Shown: piece after piece, positions 30,546 through 37,393 of the stretch | How the letters are laid out: each line of letters opens with the position of its first letter | Position numbering within the stretch: position 1 is the stretch's first letter | Assembly (NCBI GenBank): GCA_019750135.1 | Contig: JAIEOV010000111.1 | Span: 1-37,393, forward strand | Source: Reyranella sp. | GTDB taxonomy: Bacteria > Pseudomonadota > Alphaproteobacteria > Reyranellales > Reyranellaceae | Length of the DNA: 37,393 bases | Direction of reading: 5' to 3' | Translations under genes and position numbers: made by a program | Notes under the pieces: model-generated | Databases searched by the model: none | What the model saw: only the letters and a program-made list of their open reading frames with translations | Told to the model about the DNA's origin: nothing

Positions 30546-30971
30546 ATGGCTTTGTACTACTCGGACCCCTTTCAGACGCTGTTCCAGTTCCAGAATGCGC
30601 TCGACCAGTTGCGGTCCAGCAACTGGCTGCAGACGAGCCCGAGCGGCAGCGGCGCCTATCCGCCGATGAACGTCTTCCGCAAGGGCGAGGACGTCGTGAT
30701 GGTCATCGAGGTGCCGGGCGTGCGCAAGGATGACCTGAAGATCGAGGCCAAGGGCAACACCATCCGCATCGCCGGCAGCAAGACCATCGAGCAAGGCGGC
30801 CAGGCGAGCGTGCACCGCGTCGAGCGCCATGGCGGCCGCTTCGACCGCGCCGTGACCTTGCCCGTCGAGATCGATGCCGACCGCATCAAGGCCGAGTGCC
30901 GTGACGGCATCCTGGCCCTCTACCTGCCGCGCGCCGAACGCGACAAGCCGCGCGCCATCTCCATCGCCTGA
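30546..30971 (+). CDS. Hsp20/alpha-crystallin small heat-shock protein (first copy)
   Basis: This 141-residue protein has an N-terminal aromatic arm (Y-Y-S-D-P-F-Q-T-L-F) and the alpha-crystallin domain from about residue 38 (N-V-F-R-K-G-E-D, V-P-G-V-R-K-D-D-L-K-I). The family signature near the end is A-E-C-R-D-G-I-L-A-L-Y-L-P, and the tail has an I-x-I motif (A-I-S-I). It is an ATP-independent holdase that binds unfolding proteins in the cytosol. CAGGAG precedes the ATG. It is followed after 15 bases by a second, divergent Hsp20. Confidence 0.93.
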   Translation: MALYYSDPFQTLFQFQNALDQLRSSNWLQTSPSGSGAYPPMNVFRKGEDVVMVIEVPGVRKDDLKIEAKGNTIRIAGSKTIEQGGQASVHRVERHGGRFDRAVTLPVEIDADRIKAECRDGILALYLPRAERDKPRAISIA

Positions 30972-30986
30972 TACGGAGGAACGACC

Positions 30987-31385
30987 ATGGCCGACACCAA
31001 GCCGCTCGAGGTCCAGGAGAAGAAGGAAGTGGTGGCGAAGGGCGAGAAGACCGTGCCCGCCCGCTACTACATGCCCAACACCGACATCCGCGAAACCGAC
31101 GACGCCCTGCTGATCGTCATGGAGATGCCGGGCGTCGACCGCAAGGACGTCGACATCAAGGTCGAGGAGGACACGCTGAGCATCGAGGGCCGCATCGACG
31201 CCTCGAAGTACGAAGGCATGGAGCCGCTCTACACCGAGTACAATGTCGGGCACTTCGCCCGCCGCTTCGCGCTGTCGCACATGATCGACCAGCAGCAGAT
31301 CGGCGCCACGCTGACCGACGGCGTGCTGACCTTGACCCTGAAGAAGGTCCAGCAGGCCAAGCCGCGGCGCATCGAGATCGGCTGA
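30987..31385 (+). CDS. Hsp20/alpha-crystallin small heat-shock protein (second copy)
   Basis: This 132-residue protein has a charged, lysine- and glutamate-rich N-terminal arm (E-V-Q-E-K-K-E-V-V), unlike the first copy. The alpha-crystallin core (M-E-M-P-G-V-D-R-K-D-V-D-I, T-L-S-I-E-G-R) ends in G-V-L-T-L-T-L-K-K and an I-E-I tail motif. Class A and class B Hsp20 pairs often form mixed oligomers; that is inference here. GGAGGAACG precedes the ATG. Confidence 0.93.
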   Translation: MADTKPLEVQEKKEVVAKGEKTVPARYYMPNTDIRETDDALLIVMEMPGVDRKDVDIKVEEDTLSIEGRIDASKYEGMEPLYTEYNVGHFARRFALSHMIDQQQIGATLTDGVLTLTLKKVQQAKPRRIEIG

Positions 31386-31441
31386 GCTCGCGGGCAGGGC
31401 GGAGGCGTTACGCCATTGATCCATGCATCTTCTTTCATCCT

Positions 31442-31478
31442 CCTCTCCCCCTTTGGGGGAGAGGCTGGGTGAGGGGGT
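31442..31478. repeat. CT/GA-rich short intergenic hairpin repeat
   Basis: CCTCTCCCC pairs with GGGGAGAGG around a five-base loop (31442-31450 and 31456-31464), followed by CTGGGTGAGGGGGT. This is a very widespread type of dispersed intergenic repeat in proteobacteria. It lies about 55 bases after the second hsp20 stop and could help end that transcript. The rest of the 231-base gap to the AsmA gene holds A- and C-rich stretches and a run of ten G (31530-31539). Confidence 0.7.
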
Positions 31479-31529
31479 GATGCAGGAGACAACCTTCGCG
31501 TTGCCCCCCACACCAAAACAAAACCCCCA

Positions 31530-31539
31530 GGGGGGGGGG
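31530..31539 (+). repeat. Homopolymer run of ten G
   Basis: Ten consecutive G bases directly follow CCCCCA and precede the AsmA start by 77 bases. Such tracts can slip during replication and change promoter spacing, or may be a sequencing or assembly uncertainty. Confidence 0.8.
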
Positions 31540-31616
31540 AACATGAGAGCATGAGGGGTGTATTACGCGGGTTTCTTCCCGCGAGGGAGCGCAAGTATCA
31601 CCTCGGGGGACCTTCC

Positions 31617-34600
31617 ATGGCAGGCTACAACCGGCACAGGGTTCTGATCGGCGGCGTCGTCATCGTCGGCCTGGTGATCGCGGCACTCGCGGCCGCGCCC
31701 CTGTTCATCGATGTCAATGCCTACAAGCCCCAGATCGTGGCCGAGGTGAAGCGCGCGACCGGCCGCGAGGCTGCCATCGATGGACCGATCCGGCTTTCCC
31801 TGCTGCCGACGCCCAGCGTCCAGCTCGACGGCGTCAAGTTCGCCAACCCGCCGGGCTCGAAGAACCCCAGCATGGTCGAGGTGAAGTCGGTCACCGTGCG
31901 GCCGGCGCTGCTCGCCCTGCTGACCGGCACCGTCGAGGTCGCCGAGGTGACGCTGGTCGAGCCGAAGATCGTCCTGGACATCAACGCCGAAGGCAAACCG
32001 AACTGGGAGTTCACGCCCTCGGTCGCCGCGGCGACACCAGCGGCGCCGAAGCCCAGCTCGCCCAAGCCCCTGTCGCTTGGCCGGCTCACCATCGCGGACG
32101 GCACGCTGATCTTCAGCGATCCCAAGGCGGGGCTCGCGATCACGGCCGAGAAGGCCAACTTCACCGCCTCGGTCGGTTCGATCGACGGACCGTATTCGCT
32201 GAACGGCGGCGCCACCATCAACGACAAGCCGCTCGCGATCGACCTCGCGGTGGGCGCCAAGGGCGTGGCCGGCCACACGATCGACGTCGCCCTCACGGCG
32301 GGCGGCGGCAAGCTCTCCTACAAGGGCACGCTGAGCGAGCTCGGTCCCGCGGCGCGGCTGTCGGGCATGGCCTCGGCCTCGGCGGACAACCTCGTGGCTT
32401 TCCTCGAGACGCTGGTCCAGATCGCCGGCCAGCCGAAGCCCGGCCTGCCGCCCCTGCTCGCCGGCAAGTTCAAGTTCGACGGACCCGTCGAGCTGTCGCC
32501 GACATCGATGGCGGCCAAGGATTTCAAGATGGCGCTGGGCGACGATGCCGGCACGGGCTCGCTCGCCGTCACCCTGGCGCCCTCGCTCGCCGTCGAGGCC
32601 CGCTTCGCCGCCCGCCGGCTCGATCTCGACCGCTGGCTGGCGTCGCTGCCATTGCCCGAGCCGGTGACGACGTTGCCCGCCACGACGGACGTCACGGCAG
32701 TCGCGACGACGGCACCGCCCACGCCACCAGCGGCCGCCAGCTGGCTCGCGACCCTCAACGCCAAACTCGCGTTCGAGGTCGGCGAGCTGATCTACAACAG
32801 GAAGCCCGTGCGCGACGTGGCGCTCGAGCTCGAAGCGCGCGGCGGCGCCGTCGCCGTGCCGAAGTTCACCGCGACAATGCCGGGCGATCTCGCCGTGCAG
32901 GCAAAGTCGACCTTCTCGGGCGATGCGGCGCGCCCCACCGTCTCCGGCGATTTCAGCCTGGCCGCCCCGAAGCTGCGCGAGACCCTGGCGTGGCTCGCCG
33001 TCGACGTCTCGTCCATCCCGGCCAACAAGCTCCAGCAGCTCGGCATCAGGGGCCACATGGGCTCGAGCAACGGCAACGTCGAGGTGAGCCAGGCCGTCTT
33101 CGAGCTCGACGAGCTCAAGGGCTCGGGCGGCATCGTCGTCAGGTTCACGGTGCCGCTGTCGGTGGTGACGCATGTCGAGCTCGGCACGCTCGATCTCGAA
33201 TCCTACCTGCCGCCGCCCGGCCCGACGCCGGCCGCCGCCGCTTCCGCCGCGGCGTCGGTCACGCCCATCCTCGCCCTGCTGGGTCCGTCGATCGGGCTCA
33301 AGCTCAAGGTCGACCGGATCAACTACCGCGGCGACGCCGTCACCGGCATCGATATCGACGTCGCGCGCGACGCCGGCACGCTCAAACTGAATCAGCTCAG
33401 GGTGGCAAACCTGGCGGGCGCGCGCATCGCCGTGCGCGGCGCCGTCGCCAGCTACTGGACGGACGAGCCGCGCGCCGACGTCGCCTTCGACATCGACGTG
33501 CCCGACATGGATCGCGTGATGAAGCTGGCGGGCAGCGCACCCTCCGGATTGGGCGCGCTGCGCCTGCGCGGCGGCGTCGCCGGCAGCTGGGACGGCCTCA
33601 CCTTGCGCAACTGCGCGCTCGACGCCATGGGATGGAGCGTGCTGGCCAACGGCGCGCTTGCCGTGCCCGGCGGGGCGGACGGCAAGAAGGGCTCGTACAA
33701 GGGCAGTCTCGTCGTCAACGGCCAGCCCATCGAAGCCGTGATCGATGCCGACCTGTCGGGCAAGAAGCCCGTCATCGCCGCCGATCTCCGCACCAACACG
33801 CTCGACTTCGGCCGGCTGGGCGGCGGCGGGGCTGCGGCGCCAAGGCCGCCGCGTGGCGCATCCGATCTCGGCTCGCAGCCGATCGGCACGCCGCTGCAGA
33901 GCGTCGACGGCACGCTCAAGGTCTCCGTGGCCAGCGTGGCCGGAGCACCCGTGGCGCTGGGCGGCGCCGAGATCGCCGCCACCCTGAAGGACGGCCTGCT
34001 CACCGTCTCGCATCTCAAGGGCGGTCTCTACGGCGGCACGATCAACTTCTCGGGCGTGGTCGACGGCACCCGTCCGACGCTCTCCTTCGACTTCAAGGGC
34101 GAGGTGCGCGACATCAGGCTGGGCGAGCTGCTGCGCCACAGCTCGGGAACCAACGAGATCGGCAGCCTGATCAAGATCACGCTCGACGGCAGCCTGAGCG
34201 CGACCGACGTGACGCTGCGCGGCAGCGGCGCGACCGTCGCCGAGCTCAGGAGCTCGCTGGCCGGCGGCGCGCAGCTCAACGGTCACATCGTGGCCCGCGC
34301 CGACCGGTTCCTGCAGATCCTCGGCTCGGCGGCAACGGGCGCCGTCGGCGGCGCCATCGACATCACGCTGGGCAACCTGATGAGCGCCTTCGGCGACAAG
34401 GGCGGCGTCGGCGTCGGCAACCTGCTGAACGCGATCTCGCTGGTGCTGAACCGCTACATCAACCACGACAATGCGCTCGCCGGCCACCTCGAGATCGCGG
34501 GCGGCGTGCTGAGTGACAAGAGCCTCGCCCTGCAGGGCAACCGCGCCACCGCCAGCATCGCCACGCGCACCGACCTCGCCAACGCCACGACCGATACCAC

Positions 34601-34832
34601 GATCAACTTCATCCTCGCCGAGGAGCCGTCGGCGCCCTACCTGATCGTCACCGCCCGCGGCCCAATGGGCTCGCCCGCGTATCATGCGGTGCGTGGCGCC
34701 GCCGACGATCCTCCGGGCATCACGCGCCTCTTCCAGAACCTGCCGAGCGTGCCGCTGCCCAGCATCTCCGTGCCCAGCATCTCGGTCCCGCACATTCCCA
34801 CGCCTCACATCCCGAACCCGTTCGGTCGCTGA
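31617..34832 (+). CDS. AsmA-family inner-membrane/periplasmic protein
   Basis: This 1071-residue protein has a short basic N-terminus, one membrane span (about residues 10-31), and the AsmA N-terminal motif D-V-N-A-Y-K-P, G-R-E-A-A-I-D-G-P-I, with the rest in the periplasm. Repeating beta-strand units fill the centre, and an AsmA C-terminal region (S-F-D-F-K-G-E then L-D-G-S-L-S-A-T) lies at about 830-880. AsmA/TamB/YhdP-like proteins form long grooves that carry phospholipid between membranes. The protein ends in a Pro/Ser/His-rich repeat tail. I used the ATG at 31617, after the GGGGGA site. It is read in the same direction as the next gene, 78 bases away. Confidence 0.9.
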   Translation: MAGYNRHRVLIGGVVIVGLVIAALAAAPLFIDVNAYKPQIVAEVKRATGREAAIDGPIRLSLLPTPSVQLDGVKFANPPGSKNPSMVEVKSVTVRPALLALLTGTVEVAEVTLVEPKIVLDINAEGKPNWEFTPSVAAATPAAPKPSSPKPLSLGRLTIADGTLIFSDPKAGLAITAEKANFTASVGSIDGPYSLNGGATINDKPLAIDLAVGAKGVAGHTIDVALTAGGGKLSYKGTLSELGPAARLSGMASASADNLVAFLETLVQIAGQPKPGLPPLLAGKFKFDGPVELSPTSMAAKDFKMALGDDAGTGSLAVTLAPSLAVEARFAARRLDLDRWLASLPLPEPVTTLPATTDVTAVATTAPPTPPAAASWLATLNAKLAFEVGELIYNRKPVRDVALELEARGGAVAVPKFTATMPGDLAVQAKSTFSGDAARPTVSGDFSLAAPKLRETLAWLAVDVSSIPANKLQQLGIRGHMGSSNGNVEVSQAVFELDELKGSGGIVVRFTVPLSVVTHVELGTLDLESYLPPPGPTPAAAASAAASVTPILALLGPSIGLKLKVDRINYRGDAVTGIDIDVARDAGTLKLNQLRVANLAGARIAVRGAVASYWTDEPRADVAFDIDVPDMDRVMKLAGSAPSGLGALRLRGGVAGSWDGLTLRNCALDAMGWSVLANGALAVPGGADGKKGSYKGSLVVNGQPIEAVIDADLSGKKPVIAADLRTNTLDFGRLGGGGAAAPRPPRGASDLGSQPIGTPLQSVDGTLKVSVASVAGAPVALGGAEIAATLKDGLLTVSHLKGGLYGGTINFSGVVDGTRPTLSFDFKGEVRDIRLGELLRHSSGTNEIGSLIKITLDGSLSATDVTLRGSGATVAELRSSLAGGAQLNGHIVARADRFLQILGSAATGAVGGAIDITLGNLMSAFGDKGGVGVGNLLNAISLVLNRYINHDNALAGHLEIAGGVLSDKSLALQGNRATASIATRTDLANATTDTTINFILAEEPSAPYLIVTARGPMGSPAYHAVRGAADDPPGITRLFQNLPSVPLPSISVPSISVPHIPTPHIPNPFGR

Positions 34833-34910
34833 GGCGTGCCTTTCCATGCGAGGACGCCGCGCCGCCGGCGCGAGCGTTGATTTTCCAACGTCAGCGAGGG
34901 GAGCAAGGCG

Positions 34911-37322
34911 ATGACTGTCTCGAACGAAATGGCGGCGCCGGCAGCGGTGCAGGCCGCCATCAACGGCTATGCCGCCAAGCTCGGCGACTACTTCACGCAG
35001 CACAACATCACCTACTCGGTCAGTTGCAACGTGGCGGCGGATATTTCCGTCGACAGCCGGGTCTGGACGGCCGGCTACCAGCCCGACCAGACGATGTTCA
35101 TCGGCAGCGCCGTGAAGACCTTCATGCTGGCCGAGTATCTGCGCAGCGACCTGTCCGAAACGGCGGTGATGAAGATCGACGACAGCGTGCGCTCGATGAG
35201 CAGCACCGTCTTCGGCGACGAGACCTACGGCGGCGAGTCCCGGCCCGATGTGAAGCTCGAGGGCGAAACGCTGGCGCGCAGCGTGCTCGAAGCCATGATC
35301 AGCCACAGCGACAACACCGCGACCGACGCGGTGCTGGCCGCCGTGGGCGCCGACAATGTCCGCGACATGATCGGCGACCTCGGGCTGAGCTCGGTGAAGA
35401 TCCCCGAGTCGACGCGCCAGCTGTTCGCCTATCTCGCGTCGGGACAGGATGTCCCGGTCAGCTGGGAAACGGTGCAGCAATACGTCAACCATGCCCCCAA
35501 CCCGCAGCAGGCGATCAACAATGTGGAGTCCATGCTCGCCTCCGCGTCCGACATGGTGAGCTGGTACGAGACGGCGCTGCTCGACCCGAGCTTCTTCACC
35601 CCGGCGGACCTCGCGCAGTTCAAGCGCATATCGTCGATGGCCGATGCGCTTCACCAGATCGTGCCCGACAACCTCGCGTCGTACGGCAAGGGCGGCAGCA
35701 TCACGTGGAACGGCTTCAGCTGCATCAGCGTGTCGGGCCAGATGCTCGTGCCGACGACGGATCCGGGACGTCCGTGGGTCCCCGTGACCTTCAGCTTCGC
35801 CGCCAACTGGGGCAAGGACGACGGCGCGACCTTCGGCGCCGTCGCCAGCATCTTCGCGCCGGCCATCAAGGCCGTTCTCACGGCATCGATGGACTCCTTT
35901 TTCTGGACCGCGACCGACTGGTCCCTGACCGCCGCGCCCGATACCTTCACCGGCACGGCCAGCCAGGACGATTTCTCCGGCCCGGCCGGCGGGCTCGATA
36001 CCTTGAGCGGCGTCGGCGGCGACGACCTGTTCACCATCCAGGCCGGCCAGGTCGGGCTGATCAGCGGCGGCAGTGGCTACGACACGGTCCATGCCCTGGG
36101 GAGCCAGCTCGACAGCGCGCTCACCTTCGACACGGTGGAGGCGCTGCGCGCCGCACAGTCGAGCCTGCACGGCACGGTCGCCCAATTCGCAAATTTCGGT
36201 CGCATCTTCGCGCCGGCCGGCAGCGACCACTTCCATGTGGTGCTGCAGGGTGCGGGCGGCACCCTCGGTTTCTCGAACCGCTTCGTGTCGCCGATCCTGC
36301 TCGATGTCGATGCGAGCGCCGCGACATCGGGCGTCACCCTCACCGGCACGGCGCATGCCGACGGCCTCACCGGGTCGTCCTTCGCCGATTTCCTGAGCGG
36401 CGGCAGCGGCGACGATTCGATCAGCGGCCGCGGCGGCGGCGACACCATCGTCTTCGGCTCGGGACGCAGCGTGCTGCACGACACGCTGGCCGACATGAAC
36501 GGCGACACGATCGTCGGCCTCGGCACGAAGAACGCGCTCGCGGTCGGCGGTTCGGTGATCGGGCGGGATCGCCTCGCCATTGTCGACGACGATGACGGGA
36601 AGACGCTGAAGCTGGGCGGCACGTCCATCAAGCTCGACGGCGATTTCGCCAACGGCGAGTTCATGGCCGTCGCGCGCGGCGGTTCGATCGACGCGACGAC
36701 CGTGAGCTACGTGAAGCACCTGCCGACGCTCGCCGAAGGCGTGCGGGTCGACCCGGCGTCGATCAACGGCGTCGCCAACGAGCCCTTCCTGGCCGGCGAC
36801 GGCTCGGTGAAGTTCACCTTGCAGTTCGAATCCGCCGTCTCGGCCCACAGCAACGCGCTGGGCACCTACAGGATCGCCGCCGACGGCACGATCGGCGACG
36901 TTCACATCGCGTATGGCAACACGCTGAACGTGACGGCCGGCGCCAGGACGGTCGACCTCGGCGCGCCGGCGGACGGCGCGCGCATCGGCTTCTTCCTCAT
37001 CCAGGACGGCTTCGATCTCTACGGCACCCTGCCGAACGATCTTTCCTTCCGGGCGCCCGGCGGCGGCATCGCCGATCTCGACGCCGGCCAGGTCCCCATC
37101 CTGACCAGCGCCAGCCGCGGGGCGTTGACCGCTGCGCCGATCTTCCATTCGAGCGCGGCGTTCAACCCGGGCGGCGGCGTGCAGGTCCTGTCGGGCGCGG
37201 CGCCGGGCGGCCGCGATCTGCGCATCGGCTTCGAAGACCTGCAGAACCCGGTCGGCGACAACGACTTCCAGGATGTCGTGGTCACGGTCCACACCAACGC
37301 CGATGGGCTGTTCATTCTCTAG
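34911..37322 (+). CDS. Serine beta-lactamase-like domain fused to RTX repeats and DUF4114
   Basis: The 803-residue protein has no N-terminal signal peptide. Residues 1-340 look like a serine beta-lactamase/PBP-fold domain: S-A-V-K (Ser66, Lys69) after F-I-G, S-D-N at 133-135, and K-G-G at 260-262 in place of K-T-G. The class A Glu166 loop motif is not evident. Residues about 345-395 and 470-515 hold Gly/Asp-rich RTX-type units (G-G-S-G-D-D-S-I-S, G-G-G-D-T-I-V). The last 110 residues end in a DUF4114-like motif (G-F-E-D-L then D-N-D-F-Q-D-V-V-V-T-V). The architecture suggests type-I secretion with calcium-induced folding outside the cell. No secretion genes are in view. Confidence 0.85.
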   Translation: MTVSNEMAAPAAVQAAINGYAAKLGDYFTQHNITYSVSCNVAADISVDSRVWTAGYQPDQTMFIGSAVKTFMLAEYLRSDLSETAVMKIDDSVRSMSSTVFGDETYGGESRPDVKLEGETLARSVLEAMISHSDNTATDAVLAAVGADNVRDMIGDLGLSSVKIPESTRQLFAYLASGQDVPVSWETVQQYVNHAPNPQQAINNVESMLASASDMVSWYETALLDPSFFTPADLAQFKRISSMADALHQIVPDNLASYGKGGSITWNGFSCISVSGQMLVPTTDPGRPWVPVTFSFAANWGKDDGATFGAVASIFAPAIKAVLTASMDSFFWTATDWSLTAAPDTFTGTASQDDFSGPAGGLDTLSGVGGDDLFTIQAGQVGLISGGSGYDTVHALGSQLDSALTFDTVEALRAAQSSLHGTVAQFANFGRIFAPAGSDHFHVVLQGAGGTLGFSNRFVSPILLDVDASAATSGVTLTGTAHADGLTGSSFADFLSGGSGDDSISGRGGGDTIVFGSGRSVLHDTLADMNGDTIVGLGTKNALAVGGSVIGRDRLAIVDDDDGKTLKLGGTSIKLDGDFANGEFMAVARGGSIDATTVSYVKHLPTLAEGVRVDPASINGVANEPFLAGDGSVKFTLQFESAVSAHSNALGTYRIAADGTIGDVHIAYGNTLNVTAGARTVDLGAPADGARIGFFLIQDGFDLYGTLPNDLSFRAPGGGIADLDAGQVPILTSASRGALTAAPIFHSSAAFNPGGGVQVLSGAAPGGRDLRIGFEDLQNPVGDNDFQDVVVTVHTNADGLFIL

Positions 37323-37324
37323 TT

Positions 37325-37393
37325 CTACTGCGTCAGAAATTTGATTGCCTGTGTTTTGTGATCCGAGCGCGGCAGCAGGGACATCGCGGCAAG
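37325..37393 (-). CDS. C-terminal end of an opposite-strand gene (partial)
   Basis: The last 69 bases, read on the minus strand, give 22 residues ending A-I-K-F-L-T-Q and a TAG stop two bases after the plus-strand stop. The peptide looks protein-like and the tight convergent layout is common in this window, but the gene runs beyond the edge. The product cannot be named. Confidence 0.4.
   Translation of the reverse strand, partial: LAAMSLLPRSDHKTQAIKFLTQ

Noticed and set aside
28125..31544. An 1139-codon minus-strand frame covering the GMC small subunit, GMC gene region and both Hsp20 genes
   Set aside because: Only its last 135 codons (from 28532) match a family; the rest is frame shadow opposite or beside real genes.
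31563..37292. A 1909-codon open frame on the minus strand opposite the AsmA and RTX genes
   Set aside because: It is the antisense shadow of high-GC coding sequence: Arg/Gly/Asp/His-rich, no domains, and it crosses two well-supported plus-strand genes.

Overview
The window is GC-rich (visibly about two-thirds G+C) and densely coded, with many ATGA or TGATG start/stop overlaps. It looks like the chromosome of an environmental alphaproteobacterium. The best sequence evidence is a GTTC-N7-GTTC operator, the alphaproteobacterial LexA box, in front of dinB. The number of ABC, TTT-type and detoxification genes fits a metabolically versatile soil or water organism. A Reyranella-, Bradyrhizobium- or Rhodospirillales-like host is my inference, not something the sequence proves. 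No rRNA, tRNA, CRISPR array, transposase or integrase was found.

Layout. Bases 1-1691 hold an EamA transporter coupled to an alpha/beta hydrolase. Bases 1699-4479 hold a NitT/TauT-type ABC importer (binding protein, permease, ATPase) behind an excellent sigma-54 promoter; palindromic repeats split the binding-protein gene from the permease. After a perfect 33-bp inverted repeat come the two subunits of a 3-oxoacid CoA-transferase and an SRPBCC protein, then dinB with a promoter/LexA operator. Bases 7850-18499 form one long compact operon: a flavin monooxygenase (LLM class), a complete peptide-type ABC importer (two permeases, two ATPases, binding protein), two tandem PuuE-like deacetylases, an M20 amidohydrolase and an asparaginase-like amidohydrolase. 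Together these look like an uptake-and-degradation route for an unidentified nitrogenous, probably amide-containing, compound.

Bases 18493-24404 are a mosaic. They hold a membrane-anchored OapA/LysM-like protein resembling an M23 peptidase without its catalytic domain, a degenerate nuclease-fold secreted protein, a DUF6152/DUF6644-type pair, a Bug (TctC) binding protein, a crotonase-fold enzyme, a pirin and an OmpA porin-like protein with a recognisable promoter and terminator. Bases 24685-27024 hold a YghU-type glutathione transferase, a small membrane protein coupled to a DUF899 gene, and a GFA-family gene. The DUF899 and GFA genes share an identical 24-bp upstream element, probably a common promoter. 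Two small A+T-richer ORFans, a TetR regulator, and a GMC dehydrogenase with its small subunit follow.

Bases 30212-31385 are a heat-shock type unit: an RpoH-like promoter, a 63-codon ORF with a perfect Shine-Dalgarno, and two Hsp20 genes. The window ends with a 1071-residue AsmA protein and an 803-residue protein that joins a serine beta-lactamase-like domain to RTX repeats and a DUF4114-like C-terminus. That fusion and the 7850-18499 catabolic operon are the two most interesting items.
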